64,000 nucleotides of DNA from Maylandia zebra (Eukaryota > Chordata > Actinopteri > Cichliformes > Cichlidae): assembly GCF_041146795.1 (NCBI RefSeq), contig NC_135172.1, forward strand, positions 13,444,137 through 13,508,136. The letters are read 5' to 3'. Positions 22,504 through 35,383 of the stretch are shown here, piece after piece. A program made the translations under genes and the position numbers. The notes below the pieces were generated by a model. That model saw only the letters and a program-made list of their open reading frames with translations, was not told where the DNA came from and searched no databases. Every line of letters begins with the position of its first letter. Positions within the stretch are counted from its first letter, which is position 1.

Positions 22504-25500
22504 ATGGAAGGCAGGGGTTACGGCTCTGGTAAATATAATCTGTTTAGCTTTTGTTTCACATTTGGCTATAGATATTGATAGTTACCCAGTTAGCCACATG
22601 CTTTGTTCCCCTGAAACATGACCAGTTTGTTAGCCGTTAGCTAAGCTAATGCCGTTTAAAAAAAAAACAACCAAAAAAAACCTCCCCAGCATAAGAGCCA
22701 GCCTTTAGCCGGTTGCAGCCTGAAACAAATACCTAGCTAAACAGTAGTCGTGTTGTATTTTCTTACCAGTTATTACAAAATCTGACAAGTACCAGTAGGT
22801 TTGTTTTAGCGAAAATTAAAAAAAAATCGTCAGCGTTACGCTAGGCCCATCGGCCACGATTAATGAAACACTGCTAGCTACGCGGCCCATCTCGCTGTCG
22901 GGCAGATTGTTTGCTAGCGATGCTAACGCAGACGGCTTTATGGGCCTTGGGCGGTTTGTCACTTGCTCTGCCAAAGTTCGTTAGCTTATTCTTTTAAAAT
23001 GGAGTCAATGTCGGAATAGTTTAAAGGCTAGCTGATAAAATGGCCGCCTCTGAGAAGATGCCTCTTAGTCTTTGGATTTAATTGCTGTTCCTTTCTGAAC
23101 TGCACAACTCTATTAAGACAGAAAGCTTGCAAATCAATTGTCAAATGGTTATAGTTATAGCAGTGGATTCCACCTTCCTATGCTTTTGAACGATTTGCGC
23201 TATTGAACAGCTCCTTGTAATAAATCCGCACATGCTTGTGGACCTGTTAGTATAAAATTCCCAGTGCGTTTGTATTATCAGTCCATATTCTCTCTTTTTG
23301 TAGGTTACTCCAGTTGGGGAGGTGGCGGTTCTGGAAGCAGAGGTAAGTTGGTACACTCAGCCCTGAATTACTGCTATTCATGAAGCAAGTAAGTAGTGCA
23401 TGTTTATTCTGTTTAATTAATTTGTTTCCTCACAGGGAGTGTGTTATTCTTTTTGCCCCACCCCCTTTACTAGGTTCTGGTGGTTTCGATATGCACGGGG
23501 GAGGTTATAAGGATTCCATGTCTGGACTCGGAGGCTATGGAGGTGGCAGCAGCCACATGAAAAGAGGGCTCTCGGGAGCATCTCTGCTCTCATCGACGGG
23601 CACCCATGCAGATGCAGTCATTGCTAAGATTAACCAGCGCTTGGACATGCTCACTCAGTTGGAGGGGGGGTTTAAAGGGGGTCGGAGTGACAGGTAACAG
23701 TACTTTCCTTTTTATGCTTCATACCATCTTTCTTAGTAGGGTATCATTCCCACACATCCATGCACCTGAATATGTGCCAAATTTGCATAACAAATTTGGC
23801 CCTCTGGTTGCTTGAGCGCATCGTCTCTTAGTGTCACGTCATGTCTGGCTGATGTCAAGTTACCACTTTGTTCTACAGTTGTCTCAGTAAATGCTTAGGC
23901 CTTCTAATAGCCGTTCTAATTTTAAAGTCCAGCATTAGGACCAATTCACACCTGGCTGCCCTCCTAGCTTGCGATTCTCCACTGATTCTGAAGAACAGTT
24001 ATTCACAGTGGTTGGGGGTAAAACAAACAAAGGTATACCACTGTTTGCAGAGACTTGGAGAGTTGATATCCTTTGGAAATTGTTGAGGTTGCACCAGTAA
24101 ATTGTGCTGTTTTAGTCTTTGTTACGGCATTACTGTTGCACTCAATCCTTGTTGGAAACAAGTTGCCTCAATTCCCGCTTGATGAGAAGATCGTATCGTC
24201 CAGGCTGCATTTGAATGCCTCGGCATCTGAGGATGCATTGTTTGCTCCCATTTGCTATGCTGCAGTATCCCTCATTTATTGAGAAGAAAATGATGATGTG
24301 ATCCTTTAAACCAAAGACATTGTGAAATGCATGGTCCCCTGTTGGAGGTGCAGTTACAGACCAGCTTTTCCATTTGTTACAAACTGACATTGTTGCATAT
24401 AAAGCCAATCCATCTTTATTTAAAACTCTGAGCATTGCTTTTGTCCCGGCTTTGTGTTTGTGTTTACACACGTTGTTTCTCTCATCCTCTGTGTGACCTA
24501 ACCCTGTCTTCTGGCTTTAGGTTACTGAAGAGAGATGGGTTTACAGGTGCCCTGATAATGCCTTGTTAAGCTGAAATGTTTATTGAAGGATGCTCAATGT
24601 ATTTACAGAAACACAATCTCCCCTTGAAAAATGCCCAGTATATATGTTTTGTTTTTTTTGTATATAAACCCCTTTTCATCAGTATTTATTGTAATTGAGT
24701 CAGTTCCCAGGACACTTTACTTCTTGTGGATTCTGATGGACCATGTTCATGTCTGTTCAGGGTTTTACAGCCCATCCTTTAAAAAGGAGGGAGGCTTAAA
24801 AAATTAACTGCATTTCCCTAATCTGCAGTAGACTTGAGATTTTAAAAACAAGAGGAATAACCTTTCAATGTACCACAAGCACAGTGTTTAAGTTGTTGTG
24901 GATCATTAATTTTTGATCTAATTTGTTTTCTGAAATGAAGCTGGGAGTGACAAGAAAACATGGAGAAAGCGAGACCACAGAGGAGAAGGAATAGCAGGTG
25001 GAGAAATCCAAACCTGGCTGCCCCTCTGCCTCCCTTGCTCTCTGCTCTTCTCTACCAACCCTCTTCCTCCCTCCTGCAGGTTTGACCAGTACGAGTCATT
25101 CGACTCGCGCTCCTCCGCTTTTGCCTCCTCCCGAGATCTCTACAGATCTGGCGGCGGTAGCTATGGTTTTGGTGATGGCCGGGAGGACAGCATGCTGTTG
25201 AGTCAGCGAGGAGGCCAGGGCTTCGGAGGGGGACTTGGGCTAGGAGGAGGAGGAGGCTTTGACAGCCCCTCCTCTTCCTATGGAGTCGCTAAAATGCGAC
25301 AGAATATGAGGGAGTCCTTCACCAGTCCCCAAGGAGGAGGTTCTGGAGGTGGAGGATGGGCTGGAGCAGGCCGACGTTCCCCCAGAAGGGGTGGAAGCGC
25401 CGGGGGTCGAGGAGCTACTGGAGGGTTTGGAAACCGCAGGTCAGACCCCACTCCATTAAGCGGAGGTTTGCGGGGAAGTGGTAGCGGTGGCCAGTCCCAC

Positions 25501-28500
25501 CGTGGCCACTCTCCAGGAGGTGGTAGAGGAAAGCTCCCTTCCCTCCTGTCCAACCGCATGTACCCTGAGAGTGGGGGCTTCCAGGGTTCTACTCAAGGGC
25601 CTCACGACTTTCCTGGGAGGCATTTTGGAGGGGGCCCACGGGCTGGCCGGCAGCGAGGCCGCAAGAGACCCCTTAACAAAGTAAGTACCTCCAGCCAAAT
25701 AAGACCTCCTCAGATACCTGGAAAAAGTTAAGCCCTTTCTAATTCCCTCCTTTTGTATTCTCAGTCAACTGGCAAGTCTTGCTAAACTGCCTGTGCCTGC
25801 TATTTGCTACCTAAAGCAGTTTGTCACAGATAGTGCCCAACACATATTTACAGTATCACTTGCCCTTCTAGTTCCAGAAGAAAGTAACTGCCCTGCATCC
25901 ACAGTAACGACAAATCCCACATCTCCCCACACAATTCATTGCCCTGATAACTGTCCGGATGTTGATTTTTTTTTTTTTTTTTTTTCATTAAGTAGCTTAG
26001 ATAGATTTTTCCCTTTTCTTTCCTTTGCCCCAATTCTGGCTTGTCTTAAGATGAGGCTAACACTATTGATGTGGAAATGCCACGAGGAGAATATGAACAT
26101 TGCCAAACATTAAGTCTAGCATCTATTAGTGTTTAATTCTAAGTTGAAGGTGTATTGTCCAGGTTTGTATTTATTTTTATTATCACTAAATGCATTTGTG
26201 TGCAAACTGATTTCTGTGTACTGTAGCAGGTGAAGCCACAGCGGGATATTCAGAAGAAAAGAAAGCAGACCCCGACATCAGGTGATGAGCCAGAGTCGAA
26301 GATGAACAAGACGGACAGTGCCGAGTCAGAGGCTACGCAAGGTACTGTTTTTGTCGACTGTGTGCTATTCTCAAAAGACCTCATTACTTGGCAGATATTT
26401 TGGTGTCTTTCTTGGTCTTATGTGTGTGCTCCGTGTTCTTAGAGCAACCAGAGAAAAACGGCGATGGTGGTGAGCCAAAGACAACAGCTGCTGCGGTTAG
26501 TGGATCAGCCTTTTGTCAACAGTGGCATTTTAAAGGTTTATTGTATTACTTTAGGATCTAATTAACTTGTCCCAGGAAATTGCTTTAAGCAACCGGTGTA
26601 CAGTTTCAGATGGAAATAATAATTTAAATGTAAATGAGGATGAGGAGGTTTTACAAAACAGACAAAAAGGCTAAATGCGATGTTCTTTTTTTCCTTCATG
26701 ATCAAACAATGTCACAGATTTGAGTTGAATATGTGTTGCAAATATTTATGACAGCATGACTACATCCAGCAATACACATCTGTTAAGTTCAGATGATGGA
26801 GCTATTTTTGACTTTTTTTTTTTTTTTTTTAATTTCTTTGAGTAATGAATATTTTTCTTTGCAGGAGACAAAACCTGCTGAAGAAGGTGATAAAGGTAAG
26901 CTTAACTCCAGTGACTCCTCACTGATTTTTTTTTTTTTTTTTTTTTTTAATTATTAGTTTGAGTTAACTGAATATTGTGGAAACCCAGCATTAGTTTTTG
27001 GGTTTTTTCTTTGCGTATAGAGGTTTCTCCAGATTCTCTGAATCTTTTGATATTGTGTTTCATTATTTCTTTAATTATTTCTATACAGTTAAATAATTTA
27101 TTTACAATTTACACTGTCTCTGTTTTTGTTTGTTTTGGGGTTTTGTTTTTTTGTGGGGGGTTTTTTGTTTGTTTGTTTGTTTGTTTTTGATTGGGGTTGT
27201 TCCTATACGTGTCTTCTGCACTCTTGCTCCTGATTAGCTGCATCCAAACTGGAAGAGAAGAAAAAGCCACAGGGCAAACAGACACCGGCCCAGGGTCAGG
27301 ACAGACACCCAAAAATGAGGAAGAGACGAGGATTCCTGGAAAGGTGAATTTACAAACTCCTAGAAAGTTCTTTCAACTCTCATTTGCTGTTTTTGTTTTC
27401 AATCTCACCTGTGGCTCTTTCTGATGGGCTTTTTTCACTAAGACTTTAAATATTTTTCCAGGGTGATGTTTGCATGTTCTGTGTGCAAGTTCCGTTCGTT
27501 CTACAAGGAAGAAATGGAGGCTCATCTTGAGAGTCGCTTCCACAAGGACCACTTTAAGTTCCTTTCCAGCCAGTTGTCCAAGCCCACTACAGACTTTTTG
27601 CAGGTAACTCAAATTTATTGGAAGTCATATTTATGATTAATGAAGAACCGAAACTGAAGAAACTTGCCAATCATAGGCTTTTAGAAATGTTACAGTGCAA
27701 CAAGTGCTTGTTGTAAATATACTAAAACAATTTGGAGTGTGGTTAAATGGAAAAACACTTCTGGTTGAATCTGCTGAAATATTTATGCAGTGATCTTCCA
27801 GAGCCGACGCGTGATTTATACATGTATGCAAGAGTAAAGATATTGGGCGAGGTAAACGTTTGATGAACTGTAAACTGAAAAAAAACCTTTCGTTTGTAGG
27901 AGTATTTGCAGAATAAGTTTAAGAAGACAGAGGAGAGGGTGAGCCAGCTGGAGAACCACAGTGCTGCAATCTGCCAGGTGTACAAAGAGCAGGACCTCAC
28001 CAGGGGTAAGCAGAAACTCCTGCTGTGTGTTGAACTGAAGATGCGCATAGATTGCTCACTACAGATATTTCTCTCACGCTTGTACAGAGCTTGGAATGGA
28101 GCACTTTATGAGGAAGGTGGAAGCTGCTCACTGTGCAGCATGTGACCTTTTCATTCCCATGCAGCCCCACCTGATACAGAAACACATCAAGTCTCCTGAC
28201 CACAACTACAACCGCAAGGTACAGCAGGTCTTCTGCAAATGGACTGCCCCACAAGCCTATATGTTTAAAAGTACAATACTACATTCAAATCAGTGCCCTT
28301 TTATTTTTATCGCCGTCCTTCGGGTATCATCGTTATTATTTTGGTGTGGCTTGTCTGGTTCTGGAGATATCGGCCGTATAAATGGATCTAAATAGCACGC
28401 AGTGCATCCAAAAATAATAATAATTTCAGCATCATTGAGAAAGTCACAAATGTTGTTGTGACCAGTTTCATGTAGTAACTGTTTTCTTCCAACTACACCG

Positions 28501-28770
28501 TCCTGTCATTCTGCAGAATGTTTCATTTAATTGGCAGATGTAGACAGTAGAAGAAAATGATTTGTATATGAAGCTGCTTACACAGCAATGTTTGTAGGCT
28601 GTGTGAAACTGGGTCCTGATTTCTGTAGAGACATTGCTGCTGACCTTTTCACTGAAGCACTGAAGGCCAGAGGTTGGCTAATATTGATTCTGCCTTATCA
28701 GAAAACATTTACAACTTCAGACTGTCAGACGATGGGGTAACAGTTTGTCCCATCCACTCCGTTTGTGCAG

Positions 28771-28811
<41 letters not shown>

Positions 28812-29878
28812 CAGTAACTCTGCGAAGTCCTGCACTAATTTTATAAATGGTGCCACAGAGCTGAGGCTATTGTTTACGATGTTTTGTTCTGACATGGAAA
28901 TGTTGTTTATTTGAAGGGTATGATGGAGCAGTCCAAGCGGGCCAGTCTGTCGGTTGCTCGAAGCATCCTTAACCACAAACTCATTGGCAAGAAGCTGGAG
29001 AGCTACCTCAAGGTATGCACAGAGTCCTGTGTGGGCTTGCATCAGAAATAAATGTGATTATAAATATGCACCAACTACTTGTATGTATATATTTATTTAT
29101 TTATTTGTAAACACAAAGAACAAAAGACCAGTCGTGTCAGTAAATGCACTGTTAAGAAAAAAGGGAACTTATACTTGGAAAAAATCTGATTAATAACATA
29201 ACACTTTGGAGGTTTGCATCAGCTGTATGGGTTGTAGCGTGCAGAAACTGTCTGATGCAAACATGCATAACTGACCATGAGTGCAGTGGGTCAAAATGTC
29301 ATTATTTTTCTCAATTCTTTTTATTTCGTCAGGGTGAGAACCCGTTCACTGGTAACCAAGATGAACAGGATCCAGAAGACAGCATGGCAATGGACGTATC
29401 GGAGTTGGTCACAGGCGAAGCGGCAGAGAGCCAGGCGGAAGGAGAACCTGCCAAAGATGAGCCTGCTCCTGAGGGGGAGATTAGCAAAGAGGTGGTCGAA
29501 GGAGAAGCAGGAGAGACTGCTGAAGCAGCAGCAACATCAGAAGCAGCAGCAGCAGCATCAGAAGAAGCAGCAGCATCAGAAGAAGCAGCAGCATCAGAAG
29601 AAGCAGCAGCATCAGAAGAAGCAGCAGCAGTAGCAGCAGCAGGCACGGAAGAAGAGGGGGAGGAAAAGATGGAGGAGGAGCAAAAGATGGAGGAGGAGCA
29701 GGGGAACAAGAATGAGGAGAACCAGGATGAAGAGGAAGGTTTTGAAATTGGGGAGGAAGAGGATGAGGGATATGTGGTTCATGATGAGATTGGTGAAGAG
29801 GGATTACACGGTGACTTTGGAGATGAAGGATTGGAGGCAGCAGTGCACGAAGAGGAAGATGCCAATGATCATGAATGA
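22504..29878 (+). CDS. akap8l: A-kinase anchor protein 8-like (AKAP8L/HA95)
   Basis: Coding exons 22504-22528, 23304-23342, 23474-23693, 25080-25680, 26230-26341, 26443-26495, 26865-26895, 27238-27343, 27462-27603, 27900-28005, 28088-28218, 28917-29012 and 29333-29878 join in phase to 735 residues. The N-terminal half is rich in Gly/Arg/Ser, with a basic stretch [11 protein letters not shown] near 290 that looks like a nuclear localisation signal. Two AKAP95-type zinc fingers follow: C401, C404, H417, H423; and C494, C497, H511, H517. [15 protein letters not shown] and [16 protein letters not shown] favour AKAP8L over AKAP8. The tail (about 555-735) is acidic with an Ala-Ser-Glu-Glu repeat. 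The mammalian protein is a nuclear matrix/chromatin factor acting in mRNA export and chromatin condensation. The start MEGRGYGSG is the first ATG in this exon. Exon 5 may begin three bases earlier (26227). Confidence 0.9.
29530..29645 (+). repeat. 18-bp tandem repeat in akap8l last exon
   Basis: Near-identical units of GCAGCAGCATCAGAAGAA recur about four times, flanked by looser GCA/GAA runs. They encode (AAASEE)n within the acidic tail of AKAP8L. The reading frame is kept, so copy-number change would alter tail length without a frameshift. Confidence 0.9.
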
Positions 29879-30745
29879 TTTCTGCACTGTGTGAGAGAGA
29901 GAGAGTGAGAGAGTAACCTTTCCATCTGAACATCTGTTTGGACCAGTCTATGACCTGTACTGTCCAGTTTGACTGCCACATGTATTGTGGATTACATATA
30001 CCTGCTCCCGTCATGTTTCACTGTCAGTCTGAGCTTGTTGTTTGAGTTTGATAAAAAGCAGTTGCACATTTTGTCTACTGCTCTTCTTCTTCACTTTCTT
30101 GCAGAGATTTACATGAAAGCAAATGTCAAAAATAGTAACTCTTGTCTTCTGCATGCATACAAAGTTAGGGGTAGACTTCTTTTTAAATATGAGAGTAGAC
30201 CGGACGTGTGGTTTACCCTTCCTCAGTCTCAATGCTGAACTGATCTGTTCCCAGGAATAGCTTTGTACTCGGTGCAGACATGAGAGGCATTGTTGGACTT
30301 TTCATTTCAACATTGGCAAGAAGACACATGAGCATATTTATGAAAACGTCAAAGTAAATTTTTTTGTTGTTGTTGTGCCTTTTTGTTAAAATGTAAGTTG
30401 TTTAGAATTAAGAAATTGCGGCTATTGTAACATTGAGATATATTGTGTACTTTTTGGGGGGGGGGGGGGGTCCAGAGTTTACACATTGTTATGGCTTTCA
30501 GGCCTTTCCCAGTATTGATGAATGACTGTTTTCCAAGCTTTTGGATAAATCTATTAGGAGGAGGGCTTTTTAACTCTGCAGGTGGGGCTGCCTGAGATGA
30601 TTGAGGGGACTGTTTGTAGAATAAGCGTGCAACATTTTGAATATCATTTGGAATATTTTCAGTCGTTTTAGTTTCATCTCGGTCTGGGAAAGAAATAAAC
30701 TCGTTGACTAAATCAGTTTCTTTGTGTTAATTCCTAAATAAAAGT
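29879..30745 (+). other. akap8l: akap8l 3' untranslated region
   Basis: This is the noncoding 3' sequence after the TGA at 29876-29878. AATAAA signals occur at 30694-30699 and 30737-30742, giving two likely polyadenylation sites. A run of about 12 G lies near 30458-30470. The end is inferred from the second signal and from the transposon that begins just after it. Confidence 0.55.
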
Positions 30746-30755
30746 GAAATTAACT

Positions 30756-31710
30756 CAGTGGCTGCTTAAAAGGTGCCTTTACTAATTTGTGGCAACGATT
30801 CAACGAGGTGCTGGAAACGCTGCTCGTGGATTTTTGATTCATAATGATGATGGCAGCTGAATCTCCTGTTACATCACAGCCCTAAGGTGCTCTATTGGAT
30901 TGAGATATGGTGACTGTTGAGGTGATTTGAGTACAGAGAGCTCATTATTATGTTTGAGAAAGTGTGCCAAAAAAAATTACCCTAACACTATAATGCCACC
31001 AGCCTCCTGAAGCATCGAGAGAAGGCAGGATGGATCTGTGCTTTCATGTGGTTTACACCAAACTCCGAGCCTGTCGAAATATCACAGCAGCAATCCGCTC
31101 ATCAGACCAACAATATTTTTCCAGTCTTGTTGATTTATCCTGTGCAAACTGACCTCAGTTTCCTGTTCTTAGTTGACAGGAGTTGCATCTGGTGTGGTCT
31201 TCTGAATAGAAAAGAATCGCTCTCTTTTTCTACATGTCTTTATTATAAGAACAATGAAACACAGTTTGCGATCTCTCCGTTGTGTGTAATACATAATAAC
31301 ACAGGCATTTACATTTACACAAGAAAGATGTGTACAAGTTAGTGCTGCTAGTGTAGTTCAACATTTAACATGTTACACATTCAGAGATGCTCTTCTGCAC
31401 ATGCCGTAAACATCTAACCTCAACAAGGCAGTTTTTCACAGAGAGCTGCCACTCGCTGGATATTTTCTGTTTCAGAGCATCCTTTGTAAACTCTCGAGAT
31501 GGCTGTGCGGGAAAATCCAGACCATCAGCAATGCCCATCTAGCATTAACAACCATTCCACGTTTAAAGTCACTGAAGTCTGGATTTCAGCAGGTCGTCTT
31601 GGCCATGTCTACATGCCCAAATGCACTGAGATATTGCCATATGGTTAGTTGAGATATTTGTGTTAACAAGCTGGTGAACAAACATACTTAATGAAGTGGC
31701 CAGTAAGTTT
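30756..31710 (-). mobile_element. Tc1-like transposon remnant
   Basis: Segments match a widespread fish Tc1-like element in order: GCTCATCAGACCAACAATATTTTTCC (complement of the WSDE region), CAGTTTCCTGTTCTTAG..GACAGGAGTTGCA, CAGAGATGCTCTTCTGCA and GTCGTCTTGGCCATGTCTACATGCC. The right end AATGAAGTGGCCAGTAAG is a worn terminal repeat of the AATAAAGTGGCCGGTGAGTG type. The transposase strand is minus and is broken by many changes. It lies between akap8l and brd4. Confidence 0.7.
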
Positions 31711-32560
31711 GAATTGGAGAAGGACTGCATGTGTAGACCTTTAACGTAAACTGAGCAGGGTATCAAAAGCAAATCATCTAACAACCAGACTTATCACATT
31801 TGTGATGTGTACATATTCACTGCTAATTTTGCACATTTTGATGCAGACTGTTGACCACAATTCTGATAACCTGTTGCAGAGGTTGTTTTGATACTGTGCT
31901 TTAATTTAACACCATCCCAACCACTAGGTGGTGTACCTACTCCCTCCTACCCAAGCACTGATAACAGTTTTCATAAACATGAGTGGTATAATATCTTCTA
32001 GGACACAGGAAAAGGCAGAAAAGCACAATTTACCGCCATTATCTCCATCAGTATTCAGCTGGATTGACATCTTCATGACTTTCACACTTACCAAACAGTA
32101 GAATGAGCCCTCATGCCACTCACACAGCATTACATCTGGAAGACCCCGCTCCCATCAAGATCTAAACATCTAATTACGCACAACAACCGTGCGCACACGG
32201 GCCTGAGATCAAATCGGGCAATAAAAGGTTATTTGCAGTAGGTCGATAAGCTGTATAACAAATTGTCAAGTTTTAGAAATGCTTTTAACTTCCGTTGTGT
32301 TCTCTATAGTTTGTAGAAAACGTATTTACAGAGGAAACAGATGTCAGCTCGGTGGCCTACGTGCCGTGCACATTTAAGCTGTCAGCTTGTTTTCTACTAA
32401 CTAAAAACAGGTTTTAGTGTACGCGCACTTTTTACTCGGTTATATATTTAGACCCACTCGTTTAGTAAAGTGAACACCGACCTGTCTCCTGACTGAAATG
32501 ATTACAAGCTATTGCGTGATGTTAACCCAGGAGAGAGGGGAGGAGTTGTAGGTGACATTT
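31711..32560. other. Intergenic, no gene seen
   Basis: Short spacer between the Tc1-like remnant and the brd4 promoter. Nothing coding was recognised. Confidence 0.5.
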
Positions 32561-32582
32561 GTTGGCCTGCCCCCCGTGCGTC

Positions 32583-32590
32583 TGACGTCA
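32583..32590. promoter_or_regulatory. Perfect CRE (TGACGTCA) at brd4 promoter
   Basis: TGACGTCA is the full CREB/ATF palindrome, followed at once by a second half-site-like TTGACGTGA. It lies about 75 bp before the end of the probable first exon of brd4. The surrounding sequence is GC-richer and has no TATA box. Confidence 0.5.
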
Positions 32591-32599
32591 TTGACGTGA

Positions 32600-32666
32600 A
32601 ACGGGACTGTTTGTTCTGGATTTGGGGCGAGGAAGGTCTGTGAACGCTGACAACCGACTGAAGAAG
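32600..32666 (+). other. brd4: brd4 noncoding exon 1 (approximate start)
   Basis: The segment ends in a clean donor, GAAG|GTAAAA, at 32666/32667, and follows the CRE-containing promoter. The exact transcription start is not visible. It is linked to brd4 by position and by the downstream leader exon at 34301-34452. Confidence 0.4.
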
Positions 32667-34300
32667 GTAAAAATATCATTTTTCGCCTTCGTGTGGCTTA
32701 CGTTCGTACATCAAACGAAAGCTTACGACCCCGGGGATCAGATAAAACGCTTACAGCGGGCATCGGTGGCATATTTCCCGCGCGCTCAGTGAGCGCTTCG
32801 GGAAGCGGAGCATGAGCTGTCTTCGCAAGGCCTTGCACCGGTTCGGGCACGCGATACAGCTCATTTTTTTAGCTTTTAGGCGCGAGCGACTTGGTGTTGT
32901 TGTACATATTCTGCGTTGTGTCTTTCTCCTTTTAACGCTCGCGTAAAGGTCGTTTTTGTAGCAGCGGGCGCTGTCTGTTGTCAGTGTGCACGTTAGCTAC
33001 ATGTCGCTAACATGCTAGCGAGCTAGCTGCTAGGCTGTTTGTTTGTAGCCCCGTAGGCCGTATTCGTGACACAAGTTACGTTCTCTTGGTAGCGTAGTAA
33101 AGGCGCTATGGCGCAGAAGCTCATGTGAAATGTGACGTACGTCATTTCGAGAATATCAATCCCGTCAAAGTTGTATTCTGAAACGCAGTTTACGTGCGCA
33201 GCTGTCACTTGAGCATAGTGGAAATGGCGATGCGCCGACATGGAAGGTTAGCAAAGGAAAAGCTGAGGAGTAAAGTTGTTTTGCAACAAATTGGGTCGTT
33301 TTTATGATCCGGTTACTGGTAGATACTAAGTAGTAGCAGTATGTGATACATTTCGCAGTATCGTTACGTCTAGTGGCTTTATCGATAGAATATTTGATTT
33401 GTTGTTGATCAGATTACCTGCGACACTGCTGCGTTCTTAACGTGCTGTGTATGTTGTGTGTAGTTCTATGCAGTTACGTAGTTTGGAGAATGACTTGGTC
33501 TTTCGTGTATTTTCCCGCAATATTTATTTATTTTGTCTCAAGCACTCGCTGCAGTGCTAACTGCTGCCCAGTTAGAATTATTATGCATATATTACACGTC
33601 TATATTCATTGATAAGGTAGTTATCAACATGCAATCCACTTAACTGGTAAATGTAGGGAACAATTATTCACTTATTTAATGTTTGTTTGTTTTTGTTTTT
33701 TTTAAACTAATGACGGATCTGTAGCTGGAATATGGATCTGTAACGGGTAACAGGCATAGAAAGAGATGTAAATAAAGCTTTTGGTCTTTAGTAGAAGAAA
33801 CTGTCAGGGTGATAACAAACTAAATGTTAGCTGTTGTCTCTGATTCATTCATTTTGTCTTACTCAGAAATTCCTTTGACCTTTGATCTCAGCGGGTACCA
33901 AAGGTAATCTGAAGCATGCCAAGGTTGTAGGTCAGGCAGAGTTCAGTTTTAATGCAAAAGAGTACCATATTAGCTCCTGTCACCTAATTTGTTCTAAGTT
34001 TGCTGTACATAAACAGTAGCACAAAAGACCTATGAAAACATGCATATATAGGACGCCCCCTCCCCGAAATCCTGAGTTATTGTTGCAAACTGCTCCATGT
34101 ACTAGATGTTGACTGGGATAAAGAAGAGTGATGTGCCTGTATCATCCAGATGAGGGCTTTCAATTCTGTGTTTTGTGATGTGGAAGTGTTGTTTTCTATT
34201 GTGACAGTTTCAATTTTGAAAAAGGGCAGTTTGCACGAACAAAATCTAACAAACTACATAAATTGACTCTAATTCAATTTGTTATCTCGGTCTCTCACAG

Positions 34301-34452
34301 GTGTGACACTCGACTCTCTGTGTGTTGTGGTTTTTATGCTGCCGCAGCGTGTCACTAACAAACATCCCACATCACCCTGGGAAGTTGCCACCTCCCCAAC
34401 TGAGATATGATCACACAACTGCTTTAGACCACAGCTGCACAGCTACAAACAT
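34301..34452 (+). other. brd4: brd4 noncoding leader exon 2 with uORFs
   Basis: An acceptor TCTCTCACAG precedes 34301 and a donor AT|GTAAGT follows 34452. The exon holds an upstream open frame of 24 codons plus stop (ATG 34336, TGA 34408-34410) and a second that overlaps its stop (ATG at 34407). Its place in the transcript is inferred from splice sites. Confidence 0.45.
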
Positions 34453-35383
34453 GTAAGTCCACCAAAAATAATTGGCCTTTGAGTTGAGAGAGTTTAATGA
34501 TGAGTTTTTTCTGCAAGATAATTACCAGTTTGTTTGTTTGTTTGTTTTTCATCTGTGATTAGAAAGTAAATACACTTACATTGTGTTTTCAGCTTTTAAA
34601 AAGTCGCCATTATCATAAAACATTTCCATCAATCAGACTTTACCAAGGCATTCTTAAACCTGAACCCCAGTTTTATCTTGCCTTGTGTATAGTTATTATT
34701 AATATTACAAAATTTCTGATATTACTAACAAAACCTGAGTCTTAGATAAGGTATGCATTTGAAGTTCTGCCTCATCCTGTTGAGCTGTTCAGTCAATTCC
34801 TTCTGTAAATATTAGTGCATTTTTGTTGTTTTGCCTAAATTACAAATGCATGATTGATTTAAAAAAAAAAATACTCCAAGCTATGGATTTGTTTTGTAGT
34901 CTTTGTGCTTTTAGGACAAGTAAATGCTCTGCATTGTTTGTGGATATTTTATAGCTGGTGAAGCATGTAATGTGTTTACACTTTCTGCTTCCATTTGATG
35001 GATCAGAAACTTTGCAGGTTAACAGTCATAACGGTATTTGATCTTAAGCAATGATTCAATATTTATTCCCAGATGCTTTAAACTAAGAGTTTGATGTTGA
35101 TGTGGAATGCATGCTTTTTGTTTGTGCACATAAACACACGTTGAGTCCTCAGTGCCTGATCCCAGTTTTCGCGTAGTAGTTTCAAGCACGTGATGACAAA
35201 ATCAGATACTGAGTTTGAGTCACAGCTTAAAGAGCAGTGAATGTGTCAAAGATGAGATCTTTATTGTTTTCTTGAGCGGGGTGAAAAAGATTGACCCTTT
35301 GCCAAGTTGCCTCTCTTTCTCACGCAGAGACCTTTGGCGATGTACTGTAGAAGAAAATGCTCACACTGGGTTGTGGTCGTGAG

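Noticed and set aside
25278..25698. Minus-strand Pro-rich open frames
   Set aside because: They are shadows of the Gly/Arg-rich akap8l exon 25080-25680.
29481..30014. Minus-strand Leu-rich frame
   Set aside because: It is the complement of the Ala/Glu repeat in the akap8l last exon.
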